Of a stretch of DNA of 31,975 bases, positions 6,631 through 13,712 are shown piece after piece; position 1 is the first letter of the stretch; each line of letters starts with the position of its first letter. The notes under the pieces were generated by a model. That model saw only the letters and a program-made list of their open reading frames with translations, was not told the origin of the DNA and ran no database searches. Origin of the DNA: Lachnoclostridium sp. UBA6475 (GTDB lineage Bacteria; Bacillota; Clostridia; Lachnospirales; Lachnospiraceae). Where the stretch lies: NCBI GenBank assembly GCA_002435545.1, contig DJNB01000134.1, positions 4,855-36,829 on the forward strand, in the 5' to 3' direction. Made by a program: the position numbers and the translations under genes.

Positions 6631-7027
6631 CACTAATATTTTGCTGGATATTGTTTTTAAGCGTGCAAATTGTGAAAAAGCAAAGAAACTTTTTTCTCTA
6701 GCTCGTAAAAAAGACATTGCTGCTGTTATAACTGCATCTGCGGTTACAGATTTGTTCTATATTATAAGAAAATCAACACATGATATTGGTAACACATATG
6801 ATATTATGGAAAATATTTTTAAATTAGTAAATGTTCTATCTGTAACGGATAAGGATATTCAAAGTGCATTTTCGAGAAAATGGGAAGACTTTGAAGATTG
6901 CGTTCAATACACTACAGCAAAACATAATGACGTAGATTATCTGATAACAGCAAATGCACCTGATTTTGAGGACAAAGAATTGCCAATCATTTCTGTAGAA
7001 GAAGGTATTGCGCTCTTAGAAAATTAA
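6614..7027 (+). CDS. PIN-domain (VapC-like) ribonuclease toxin (137 aa)
   Basis: The N-terminus MTLLIDTNILLDIVFKR carries the first PIN acidic residue (Asp6). ASAVTDLFYIIRKS holds Asp46. KWEDFEDCVQYTTAKHNDVDY supplies the Glu94/Asp95 pair, and YLITANAPDF supplies the last conserved region. With all acidic positions in place and normal family length, this looks like an active Mg-dependent RNase, the only intact toxin of the three loci here. It probably cleaves tRNA or mRNA when its antitoxin (6397-6630) is degraded. A terminator follows at 7119. Confidence 0.85.
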   Translation: MTLLIDTNILLDIVFKRANCEKAKKLFSLARKKDIAAVITASAVTDLFYIIRKSTHDIGNTYDIMENIFKLVNVLSVTDKDIQSAFSRKWEDFEDCVQYTTAKHNDVDYLITANAPDFEDKELPIISVEEGIALLEN

Positions 7028-7118
7028 TCCATCAAAACTGAATTATACTAAAGCCTCGTTCTTAAGTGTTTTGCTGAATACATCGAAGAGAATTTTTCTC
7101 TAAACTCAACAAACAGTT

Positions 7119-7149
7119 AGAGATGCCTTTTTCGGGCATCTCTTTTTTT
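7119..7149 (+). terminator. Intrinsic terminator after the PIN toxin
   Basis: AGAGATGCC (7119-7127) pairs with GGCATCTCT (7135-7143) over 9 bp and is followed by a run of T. Confidence 0.9.
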
Positions 7150-7181
7150 ACTTAACTAAACTGCTGAAAAAATTGTCCGTA

Positions 7182-7622
7182 TTAAAACTCTCGTAAATAT
7201 ATTTTTTCTTCCGAACCCCAAGGAGCAATTTTTCGGTCTATTACACGAAAACCATATTTTTCATATAAATTGACATGGTCGCTTACTATGTACACTTTGT
7301 TATAGCCAATATTTTTCATATAATCAATGGCATACTCAATTAATTGTTGACTTAATCTATTACCTCTGTATTCTTCGCCAACAAACATAAAACCAATATA
7401 AGGTGTATAATCTACATCCGGAATACAGTCTGTTTTTGAAACTGTACAATAACCACAGATTTTTTCATTATCTGCCGCAGCAATCACTCTTTCCCAATCA
7501 TTAAATTGATTATTATCCATAGCACCCGCCAATGCTTTTCCTGCTCCCCACGAGCAGTTTTCTGCATAATCTCGTACTTTGCACCACAATTCATCCGATG
7601 ATGTAATAGTCCTAAAATTCAT
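7182..7622 (-). CDS. GNAT-family N-acetyltransferase (146 aa)
   Basis: This is a single GNAT domain. The strand and acetyl-CoA loop EEYRGNRLSQQLIEYAIDYM holds the R-G-x-x-x-S/G variant of the Q/RxxGxG/A signature. The C-terminal strand NKVYIVSDHVNLYEKYGFRV carries the common YEKYGF motif. It probably moves an acetyl group from acetyl-CoA to an amine; the substrate cannot be read from sequence. The start at 7622 has TAGGAGA 9 bases upstream. It lies alone, tail-to-tail with the PIN locus, with a hairpin cluster and a tRNA upstream. Confidence 0.8.
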   Translation of the reverse strand: MNFRTITSSDELWCKVRDYAENCSWGAGKALAGAMDNNQFNDWERVIAAADNEKICGYCTVSKTDCIPDVDYTPYIGFMFVGEEYRGNRLSQQLIEYAIDYMKNIGYNKVYIVSDHVNLYEKYGFRVIDRKIAPWGSEEKIYLREF

Positions 7623-7662
7623 GTTTATTTATCTCCTAAATATAGTTTCTCAATGCTATCGC

Positions 7663-7751
7663 GCGGATAACAGGGCGCAAGACGTCCTGCGGACGTCTGT
7701 TCTGCGCCGACCGGAGCGTAGCGGAGACCTTGGACCCAGGTCCAAGGTCTC
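7663..7751. repeat. Cluster of strong hairpins next to tRNA-Leu
   Basis: Two inverted repeats sit side by side. One has ACGTCC-TGC-GGACGT inside outer arms GGCGCA/TGCGCC (about 7674-7707). The other is a perfect pair, GAGACCTTGGAC (7724-7735) and GTCCAAGGTCTC (7740-7751). The link between them contains CCGACCGGAG (7707-7716), also found at 4653-4662. The cluster starts with GCGGATAACAGG (7663-7674), an exact 12-base copy of the tRNA-Leu 3' end at 7789-7800. Confidence 0.6.
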
Positions 7752-7757
7752 ATCCGC

Positions 7758-7787
7758 ATAAAAAAAGACCCAGAGGGTCTTTTTTTA
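7758..7787 (-). terminator. Terminator of tRNA-Leu
   Basis: On the minus strand AAAAAAAGACCC, loop TCT and GGGTCTTTTTTT form a stem with a T-run immediately after the tRNA 3' end. The A/T tracts are symmetrical, so it could work both ways. Confidence 0.85.
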
Positions 7788-7869
7788 TGCGGATAACAGG
7801 ACTTGAACCTGCACGTCTGCTGACACTAGAACCTAAATCTAGCGCGTCTGCCAATTCCGCCATATCCGC
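7788..7869 (-). tRNA. tRNA-Leu (anticodon UAG)
   Basis: The minus strand starts GCGGATATGGCGGAATTGGC and ends with TATCCGC plus the discriminator A. The acceptor stem GCGGATA/TATCCGC pairs perfectly. The anticodon arm is CTAGA-TTTAGGT-TCTAG, giving anticodon TAG. The T arm contains GGTTCAAGTCC, and a long variable arm (TGTCAGCAGACG region) marks a class II tRNA. CCA is not encoded. Confidence 0.95.
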
Positions 7870-7880
7870 AAGCAAAGACA

Positions 7881-7910
7881 ATTATAGCAAATCCGGCACC
7901 ATCGTGTCAA
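7881..7910 (-). promoter_or_regulatory. Promoter of tRNA-Leu
   Basis: On the minus strand TTGACA (7905-7910), an 18-base spacer and TATAAT (7881-7886) lie 12 bases before the tRNA 5' end. Both hexamers are perfect consensus. Confidence 0.85.
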
Positions 7911-7916
7911 TGCTTT

Positions 7917-8759
7917 TTACTCAATTTCAAGAAAACGTTTGATCTTCTTCATTTTTTCCTTTGTCATCCGGTAGCCGTGCCAGTAGGAGGCTTCCAATTT
8001 TTGGATATTTCCCTCGAAGCTGTTGAGCAGGTGGTTTGGCCGGATGATCATAATTCTGCCCTCCCGTTCCCATTGTTCGCACTTTTTGATCAATTCATTG
8101 TAGCGGTCCGGGCGGCTGAGGATCAGGTCGCGTACTTTCGGATATTTGCGGGCAAGAAGTTTTGCTCCCATCTTGTCATACTTTCCAAACTTTTTGACGT
8201 AACCCTTTGGCTGCGTCAGGACGACAAGCATTTTTTCACAGCCGTCTTTCATCGCCTGTTCCACCGGGATGATGCTTGACAGTCCACCATCATAATACTT
8301 CGTGCCATTTACATCAATCGCCGGGAAAAACAGCGGTAATGCACATGTCGCGCGAAGCATGCTGTATTTTTCATCCATATCCATCGCATTTAAAAACTCT
8401 GCTTCCCCGGTCTTCGCATTGGTGACACCGACTTTGCAGGTTCCCTCATACGAAAAGAACGTTTTCTTATCAAAAGGAACCAATTTTTCCGGAATCTCAC
8501 CAAATACAAAATCCAGCCCAAAAAGACTCTTTTGTTTGCGGTAATTTCCGGGTCCCATATAACGCTTGTCGTTGCGGTATTTTGTGATAATGTCCAGATT
8601 TCTTCCCTTTTGTTTTGAGATATATGACACACCATCCGCGATGCCCGCAGAAACACCAATGCAATATGGCAGCATGATATTTTCCGTCAGCAGCGCATCC
8701 ATCACACCAGAACTAAAAATCGGGCGAAATGTTCCGCCTTCCAAAACCAATCCCTTCAT
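7917..8759 (-). CDS. Patatin-like phospholipase (280 aa)
   Basis: The protein starts MKGLVLEGGTFRPIFSSGVM. The serine elbow GVSAG puts the nucleophile at Ser37, and YYDGG puts the catalytic Asp at Asp157, so the Ser-Asp dyad of patatin acyl hydrolases is complete. The glycine-rich oxyanion loop, usually GGGxRG, is GGTFRP here, a variant that I recall from other Clostridia members. It probably hydrolyses lipid esters in the cytoplasm or at the inner membrane; no signal peptide is seen. I chose ATG 8759 because GGAGG lies 8 bases upstream. An in-frame ATG at 8774 would add MEAWL but would place the ribosome site inside the gene. It ends just upstream of the tRNA-Leu promoter. Confidence 0.85.
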   Translation of the reverse strand: MKGLVLEGGTFRPIFSSGVMDALLTENIMLPYCIGVSAGIADGVSYISKQKGRNLDIITKYRNDKRYMGPGNYRKQKSLFGLDFVFGEIPEKLVPFDKKTFFSYEGTCKVGVTNAKTGEAEFLNAMDMDEKYSMLRATCALPLFFPAIDVNGTKYYDGGLSSIIPVEQAMKDGCEKMLVVLTQPKGYVKKFGKYDKMGAKLLARKYPKVRDLILSRPDRYNELIKKCEQWEREGRIMIIRPNHLLNSFEGNIQKLEASYWHGYRMTKEKMKKIKRFLEIE

Positions 8760-8783
8760 AAGCCAAGCCTCCATCTGCTTTTT

Positions 8784-8821
8784 GATACTTTGAGAGTATC
8801 ACATTTTTTCGCACATGTCAA
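8784..8821 (-). promoter_or_regulatory. Promoter and palindrome upstream of the patatin gene
   Basis: On the minus strand TTGACA (8816-8821), a 17-base spacer and TACTCT (8793-8798) form a promoter. A perfect inverted repeat, GATACT-N5-AGTATC (8784-8800), overlaps the -10 box and could be a repressor site. Confidence 0.65.
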
Positions 8822-8904
8822 TACGAACATTACAACATGTAGTTTTAAAAACCACATCTTTATTTTTCGACCAAAATCACTCAGAACCCTGTGTCCGGCA
8901 TCGT

Positions 8905-8960
8905 GAATAAAAAATAAAACAGACCACATTTTCTCTTACCGAGCAAACGTCATCTGTTTT
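8905..8960 (-). terminator. Possible terminator after the 205-residue hypothetical gene
   Basis: On the minus strand AAAACAGA (8953-8960) can pair with TCTGTTTT (8917-8924) around a long loop, followed by a T-rich ATTTTTTATTC. The stem is weak. Nothing else was recognised in the 8822-9004 gap. Confidence 0.35.
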
Positions 8961-9004
8961 CTGCTTTTGTATCTCTTCTATAATATAATGTAAATTCACT
9001 CTTC

Positions 9005-9622
9005 TTAACAGTAGGAATTAAAAAACATTCCGGTGTAAATGGACTGTGCATAAGCATAGCCTACATCATTGCGGTGAAGATGAGCATAACTGTAAACTTT
9101 TTTCTCTACATACTCCATCGGATTCATGCTCATGTAATCACACTTCTCCTTCAGTTTCTGCAGGAAATCACTTGGCACCGCATCCATTTCATCTACTTTC
9201 CGTGAAAGAAATCCCGCTTCATCCACAGCAATTCCGGTGGACGTCAGTTCATCCGCACATTCTTCTACCAGCTTGCGGAGTTCACACCCCGGACGAGACG
9301 GTTTATTTTTCAGATTGCCATACTCGTCGCTGCGGCTCAATAATTTGTTGTAAAGCTGCAATGTCGTCTCAAGCGCCTCTCCCTGCTGATCCGAATCTAA
9401 TGCAAGCGAAGCCGCTTCCCCTAATTCCATCGACATCGATTTCACATCCAGCGCATAATCACTCGTGTCTTTCGACAGGGAAATCATTGCCAGCGGATTG
9501 GCATTGTTCAGCGCAACAATACTCTTATATTTACTTTTCAATTCGCGGCGGTTGTGTACATTTGTCTTAGGATTTACTTTTGGAATAAAACCGCCGGCAT
9601 AATAATTATAAGCCTCTACCAT
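9005..9622 (-). CDS. Hypothetical protein (205 aa), helix-rich
   Basis: I do not recognise this family with confidence. It begins MVEAYNYYAGGFIPKVNPKT and has no signal peptide, membrane segment or known motif. The composition is charged and helical (for example KLLSRSDEYGNLKNKP and RKLVEECADEL). The N-terminal pattern NRRELKSKYKSIVALNNANP faintly recalls small proteins near flagellar cap genes of Clostridia, but no flagellar genes are seen here. The start at 9622 has GGAAGGGAT upstream and a good promoter at 9669-9697, so it is likely a real monocistronic gene. It is divergent from the isomerase gene. Confidence 0.6.
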   Translation of the reverse strand: MVEAYNYYAGGFIPKVNPKTNVHNRRELKSKYKSIVALNNANPLAMISLSKDTSDYALDVKSMSMELGEAASLALDSDQQGEALETTLQLYNKLLSRSDEYGNLKNKPSRPGCELRKLVEECADELTSTGIAVDEAGFLSRKVDEMDAVPSDFLQKLKEKCDYMSMNPMEYVEKKVYSYAHLHRNDVGYAYAQSIYTGMFFNSYC

Positions 9623-9668
9623 AGGATCATCCCTTCCTCTTTCTTCACAATCCTAATCCTTCTACTTT

Positions 9669-9697
9669 AGTATACACTAATTTTTTCCATTCTGCAA
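9669..9697 (-). promoter_or_regulatory. Promoter of the 205-residue hypothetical gene
   Basis: On the minus strand TTGCAG (9692-9697), a 17-base spacer and TATACT (9669-9674). Confidence 0.7.
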
Positions 9698-9729
9698 CGA
9701 AATTATGCAAAAATTTATATGCTTTTTTG

Positions 9730-9758
9730 TTGATTTTTTGTTCATTATGCTTTAAAAT
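9730..9758 (+). promoter_or_regulatory. Promoter of the isomerase-xylulokinase operon
   Basis: TTGATT (9730-9735), a 17-base spacer and TAAAAT (9753-9758). The leader before the ATG at 9817 is short and AT-rich, with no riboswitch-like structure. Confidence 0.65.
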
Positions 9759-9816
9759 AGAATTACTAACTTTGATATTTTTTTATCATAATAAATGAAA
9801 GGATGGTATTAGAAAA

Positions 9817-11304
9817 ATGAGTAACATGCCAAAAATGAAAATTGGAATCGTTGCAGTAAGCCGTGACTGCTTCCCGGAGTCACTTTCTGTAAACAGAAGA
9901 AAAGCCCTTGTAGAGGCTTATGCAAAAAAATATGATGCAGCAGATATCTATGAATGTCCAATCTGTATCGTTGAAAGCGAAATTCACATGGTTCAGGCTT
10001 TGGAAGACATCAAAAAAGCAGGATGTAACGCACTTTGCGTATACCTTGGAAACTTCGGACCTGAGATTTCCGAGACACTTCTTGCAAAACATTTCGAAGG
10101 ACCTAAAATGTTCGTTGCCGCTGCAGAGGAATCCGGAAACAGCTTGATGGACGGTCGTGGAGATGCTTACTGTGGTATGCTTAACGCAAGCTACAACTTG
10201 AAGCTCCGCAATGTAAAAGCTTATATTCCTGAGTATCCGGTTGGAACTGCTGAGGACTGCGCTGACATGATCCATGAGTTTGTACCGATCGCTCGTGCCG
10301 TATATGCATTGAACAACTTGAAGATCATCAGCTTTGGACCACGTCCATTGAACTTCCTCGCTTGTAATGCACCCATCAAACCACTTTACAACCTTGGTGT
10401 AGAGATCGAAGAGAACTCCGAGCTTGACTTGTTCGAAGCATTCAACAAACATGACGGCGACGCTCGTATTCCTGACGTTGTAAAAGAGATGGAAGCAGAG
10501 CTTGGTGCCGGTAATAAAAAACCTGAAATCCTTGCAAAACTTGCTCAGTATGAGTTGACACTTCTTGACTGGGTGGAAGATCACAAAGGATATCGTGAAT
10601 TTGTTGCAATCGCCGGTAAATGCTGGCCTGCATTCCAGACACAGTTTGGTTTCGTACCTTGCTACGTAAACAGCCGTTTGACAGCAAAAGGTATTCCGGT
10701 ATCTTGTGAGGTTGATATCTACGGTGCACTTTCCGAGTTCATCGGAACTGTTGTAAGTGAAGATACAGTAACACTTCTCGACATCAACAACTCCGTACCT
10801 CAGGATCTGTACGATGAAGATATCAAAGGAAAATTTGCAAACTACACATTGAAAGATACTTTCATGGGATTCCACTGCGGAAATACAGCTTCCAGCAAGC
10901 TTTCCTTCTGCGAGATGAAATACCAGAAGATCATGGCTCGTTCTCTTCCTATCGAAGTTACAAACGGAACTCTCGAAGGAGATATCATTCCTGGAGATAT
11001 CACATTCTTCCGTCTTCAGAGTACAGCAGATGCTAACCTTCGTGCTTACATTGCACACGGTGAAGTACTTCCTGTTGCTACACGTAGTTTCGGTGCAATC
11101 GGTATCTTCGCAATTCCTGAGATGGGACGTTTCTACCGTCACGTATTGATCGAGAAGAACTTCCCTCATCATGGAGCTGTTGCATTTGGCCATTTCGGAA
11201 AGACATTGTATGAAGTATTCAAGTACATCGGTGTTGATGTAGATGAGATCGGATACAATCAGCCGGCAGGCGTTCGTTATCCTACCGAGAACCCATTTGC
11301 ATAA
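9817..11304 (+). CDS. L-fucose/L-arabinose isomerase-family protein (495 aa)
   Basis: The length and pattern match the FucI/AraA-fold ketol isomerases (COG2407-type). Examples are the N-terminal MKIGIVAVSRDCFPESLSVN, the central FVAIAGKCWPAFQTQFGFVP, then ISFGPRPLNFLACNAP and the C-terminal region GFHCGNTASSKL. These enzymes convert an aldose to a ketose using a divalent metal. Pairing with xylulokinase suggests the product is a pentulose such as a xylulose or ribulose rather than fuculose, but the exact sugar is not readable. GAAAGGATGG lies upstream of the ATG. Codon use is strongly biased (GGA, CTT, CGT, few rare codons), suggesting high expression. No transporter or dedicated regulator is adjacent. 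Confidence 0.8.
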   Translation: MSNMPKMKIGIVAVSRDCFPESLSVNRRKALVEAYAKKYDAADIYECPICIVESEIHMVQALEDIKKAGCNALCVYLGNFGPEISETLLAKHFEGPKMFVAAAEESGNSLMDGRGDAYCGMLNASYNLKLRNVKAYIPEYPVGTAEDCADMIHEFVPIARAVYALNNLKIISFGPRPLNFLACNAPIKPLYNLGVEIEENSELDLFEAFNKHDGDARIPDVVKEMEAELGAGNKKPEILAKLAQYELTLLDWVEDHKGYREFVAIAGKCWPAFQTQFGFVPCYVNSRLTAKGIPVSCEVDIYGALSEFIGTVVSEDTVTLLDINNSVPQDLYDEDIKGKFANYTLKDTFMGFHCGNTASSKLSFCEMKYQKIMARSLPIEVTNGTLEGDIIPGDITFFRLQSTADANLRAYIAHGEVLPVATRSFGAIGIFAIPEMGRFYRHVLIEKNFPHHGAVAFGHFGKTLYEVFKYIGVDVDEIGYNQPAGVRYPTENPFA

Positions 11305-11331
11305 TTCATATTTGATATAAAATTATCAACA

Positions 11332-11359
11332 ACTAGCGACCCGGACACGAGTCGCTAGT
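11332..11359 (+). promoter_or_regulatory. Intercistronic hairpin
   Basis: ACTAGCGAC (11332-11340) and GTCGCTAGT (11351-11359) form a perfect 9-bp stem with a 10-base loop and no T-run. It may protect the upstream mRNA 3' end or tune expression of the kinase relative to the isomerase. Confidence 0.55.
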
Positions 11360-11394
11360 ACTGTTATTAAATTTAAAGTAAAGGAGACTATTTC

Positions 11395-12873
11395 ATGTAT
11401 TACATAGGTGTAGACCTTGGTACCTCTGCCGTAAAACTTCTTCTTATGGAAGCAGATGGTTCCATCAAAAATATCGTTTCAAAAGAATATCCACTTTCCT
11501 TCCCGAATCCGGGCTGGTCTGAGCAGAAACCGGAAGACTGGTGGAATGCCGTAGTTACCGGAATCAAAGAACTGACCGACGGATTTGAAAAAGACAAAGT
11601 AGCCGGCATCAGTTTTGGTGGACAGATGCACGGACTTGTTATCCTGGACAGCGATGACAACGTGATCCGCCCGGCAATCCTTTGGAACGATGGACGTACC
11701 ACAAAAGAGACAAATTACTTAAACGATGTGATCGGAAAAGACAAATTGTCACAGTATACCGCAAATATCGCATTTGCCGGCTTTACTGCTCCAAAGATCC
11801 TCTGGGTAAAAGAAAACGAACCGGAAAACTTCAAAAAGATCGCTAAGATCATGCTTCCAAAAGACTATATCGCTTATAAGATGACAGGGGTTCACAGCTG
11901 TGACTACTCTGACGCTTCCGGTATGCTTTTGATGGACGTGAAAAACAAATGCTGGTCCAAAGAAATGATGGAAATCTGCGATGTCAAAGAAGAACAGCTT
12001 CCAAAACTCTATGAAAGTTATGAAGTGACAGGAAATCTGACCGAAGCTGCTGCTGCTGAACTTGGACTTACCACAAATTGTAAAATTGCTGCCGGCGCCG
12101 GCGACAATGCTGCTGCCGCTGTCGGAACAGGTACGGTAGGCGACGGAGGATGTAATATCTCCCTCGGAACTTCCGGAACGATCTTCATTTCCAGCAAAGA
12201 ATTTGGTGTAGATAAATTCAACGCCCTTCATTCTTTTGCACATGCTGACGGAAATTACCATCTGATGGGATGTATGCTGAGTGCTGCTTCCTGTAACAAA
12301 TGGTGGATGGACGAGATCATCGGAACCAAGGATTATCCTGCGGAGCAGAAACCGATCACCGACGACAAACTCGGCGAAAACAACGTGTACTATCTTCCAT
12401 ACCTGATGGGTGAACGTTCTCCTCACAACAATCCGGATGCACGCGCTCTCTTCATCGGTATGTCCATGGATACGACAAGAGCCGATATGACACAGGCCGT
12501 TCTCGAAGGTGTTGCATTTGCGATCCGTGATTCTTTCGAAGTAGCAAGAGACCTCGGAATCAATATCACAGAGACTAAGATTTGTGGTGGCGGTGCTAAG
12601 AGTCCGCTTTGGAGAAAGATCGTAGCAAACGTTCTGAACATCAAAGTAAATATCATCGAAAGCGAAGAAGGCCCTGGTCTTGGCGGTGCAATGCTCGCTG
12701 CTGTCGCTTGTGGTGAATATGCTTCCGTAGAAGAAGCTGCCGCAAAGATCGTAAAAGTGATCGATTCCGTAGAACCGGATGCTGCTCTTGCAGAAAAATA
12801 CGATAAGAAATATGCAAAATTCAAACAGATTTATCCAACCGTGAAAGATCTGTATGATACATTAAAAGCGTAA
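11395..12873 (+). CDS. xylB: Xylulokinase (492 aa)
   Basis: This FGGY-family sugar kinase has full length. The first phosphate motif is VDLGTSAVKLLLME (Asp7), the substrate-binding GGQMHGLV is at 75-82, and ILWNDGRT follows. The catalytic base lies in AGAGDNAAAAVGTG (Asp237), and the adenosine motif is ICGGGAKSPLWRKIVANVLN. The MH pair of GQMHG is the hallmark of xylulokinase among FGGY kinases. It phosphorylates D-xylulose (or a related ketose) with ATP to feed the pentose phosphate pathway. AAAGGAGA precedes the ATG. It lies 90 bases after the isomerase, with a terminator after it, so the two probably form one operon. Exact sugar specificity remains uncertain. Confidence 0.88.
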   Translation: MYYIGVDLGTSAVKLLLMEADGSIKNIVSKEYPLSFPNPGWSEQKPEDWWNAVVTGIKELTDGFEKDKVAGISFGGQMHGLVILDSDDNVIRPAILWNDGRTTKETNYLNDVIGKDKLSQYTANIAFAGFTAPKILWVKENEPENFKKIAKIMLPKDYIAYKMTGVHSCDYSDASGMLLMDVKNKCWSKEMMEICDVKEEQLPKLYESYEVTGNLTEAAAAELGLTTNCKIAAGAGDNAAAAVGTGTVGDGGCNISLGTSGTIFISSKEFGVDKFNALHSFAHADGNYHLMGCMLSAASCNKWWMDEIIGTKDYPAEQKPITDDKLGENNVYYLPYLMGERSPHNNPDARALFIGMSMDTTRADMTQAVLEGVAFAIRDSFEVARDLGINITETKICGGGAKSPLWRKIVANVLNIKVNIIESEEGPGLGGAMLAAVACGEYASVEEAAAKIVKVIDSVEPDAALAEKYDKKYAKFKQIYPTVKDLYDTLKA

Positions 12874-12891
12874 CTCATACACCAGTAAGAA

Positions 12892-12936
12892 AATCACTCC
12901 CTTTTCCCGATTGAAGGGGGAGTGGTTCTCTTTGTT
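12892..12936 (+). terminator. Terminator of the isomerase-xylulokinase operon
   Basis: AATCACTCCC (12892-12901) pairs with GGGAGTGGTT (12918-12927), 10 bp with one G-U, followed by CTCTTTGTT. Confidence 0.75.
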
Positions 12937-12960
12937 ATCACATATCAGGGAGGTATGTCT

Positions 12961-13683
12961 ATGAAAAAATTAAAAAAAGCCGCCGTACTTACATTGATTG
13001 CATCTTTGGTACTTGGCGTCACAGCACAAGGGAATAAAACCATGATCACGGCAAAAAAACTACCGGCAAATGTACGCACAATAAAATTTAAGGGAGCAGG
13101 AAAACGATTAAAACTTCAAAAAGGGAAAAAGTATCAGTTAAAAACAACCGTTTCTGTCTCACCGAACAAAAAGAAATTTAAAGCTGTTAAATTTACTTCT
13201 TCTAACAAAAAAATAGTTTCTGTTTCGAAAAAGGGACTTATTAAAGGGTTGAAAAAGGGATCCGCCACCATCCGTGCCGTGTCAAAGATCAATCCTAAGA
13301 AAAAGGCAAGTATCCGCGTTTCCGTCACACAGGACATCCTTGTAAAAAAGATCGTACTCAACCAAACCAAACTTACAGTCTCTGAAAGCGAAGAAGATGA
13401 CATTATTTTGAAGATCAAAAAGATTCTTCCAAAAAATGCCAAAAACAAAGAGGTAACTTGGGAAAGCGACGATGAAGATGTTATTGATGTCGATGACGAC
13501 GGAGAACTCTCCATCGGCGATCCGGGAACCGCAACCATCACCGTAACAGCTGACGACGAAGGTGGTGCGTATGCAACCTGCGATGTAACGGTCACAGAAG
13601 ACACATCCCTGTCAGACGATGATGACGATGACGACGATGACAGCGATGACGATGACGACGACGATAGTGACGATAACGAGTAA
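12961..13683 (+). CDS. Secreted protein with two BIG2-like domains and a poly-Asp tail (240 aa)
   Basis: I chose ATG 12961 because GGGAGG lies 7 bases upstream; an ATG at 12955 is too close. A signal peptide (MKKLKKAAVLTLIASLVLGV) precedes two Ig-like group 2 domains. The first contains VKFTSSNKKIVSVSKKGLI and the second VTWESDDEDVIDVDDDGELS. The C-terminus is a run of about 30 Asp/Ser residues (13612-13680) made of GAT/GAC repeats. The first domain is very basic and the tail very acidic. The tail could bind calcium or cell-wall cations, but this is inference. No sortase motif or membrane anchor is present. It is only 29 bases before the polymerase gene, so it is probably co-transcribed with the polysaccharide genes. 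Its BIG2 repeat resembles that of the large secreted protein at 1135. Confidence 0.75.
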   Translation: MKKLKKAAVLTLIASLVLGVTAQGNKTMITAKKLPANVRTIKFKGAGKRLKLQKGKKYQLKTTVSVSPNKKKFKAVKFTSSNKKIVSVSKKGLIKGLKKGSATIRAVSKINPKKKASIRVSVTQDILVKKIVLNQTKLTVSESEEDDIILKIKKILPKNAKNKEVTWESDDEDVIDVDDDGELSIGDPGTATITVTADDEGGAYATCDVTVTEDTSLSDDDDDDDDDSDDDDDDDSDDNE

Positions 13684-13712
13684 AATGATAAAAGCAAAAG
13701 GGGAATATTAAA

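Noticed and set aside
9759..9816. Riboswitch or T-box leader before the isomerase.
   Set aside because: The leader is under 60 bases, AT-rich and shows no stable stems.
9880..11193. A 437-codon open frame on the minus strand opposite the isomerase gene.
   Set aside because: It is an exact shadow of a well-supported gene with strong codon bias, is Cys-rich, lacks a ribosome site and resembles no protein I know.
11749..12426. A 225-codon minus-strand frame opposite xylB.
   Set aside because: It overlaps a full-length xylulokinase entirely and shows no start signal or known motif.
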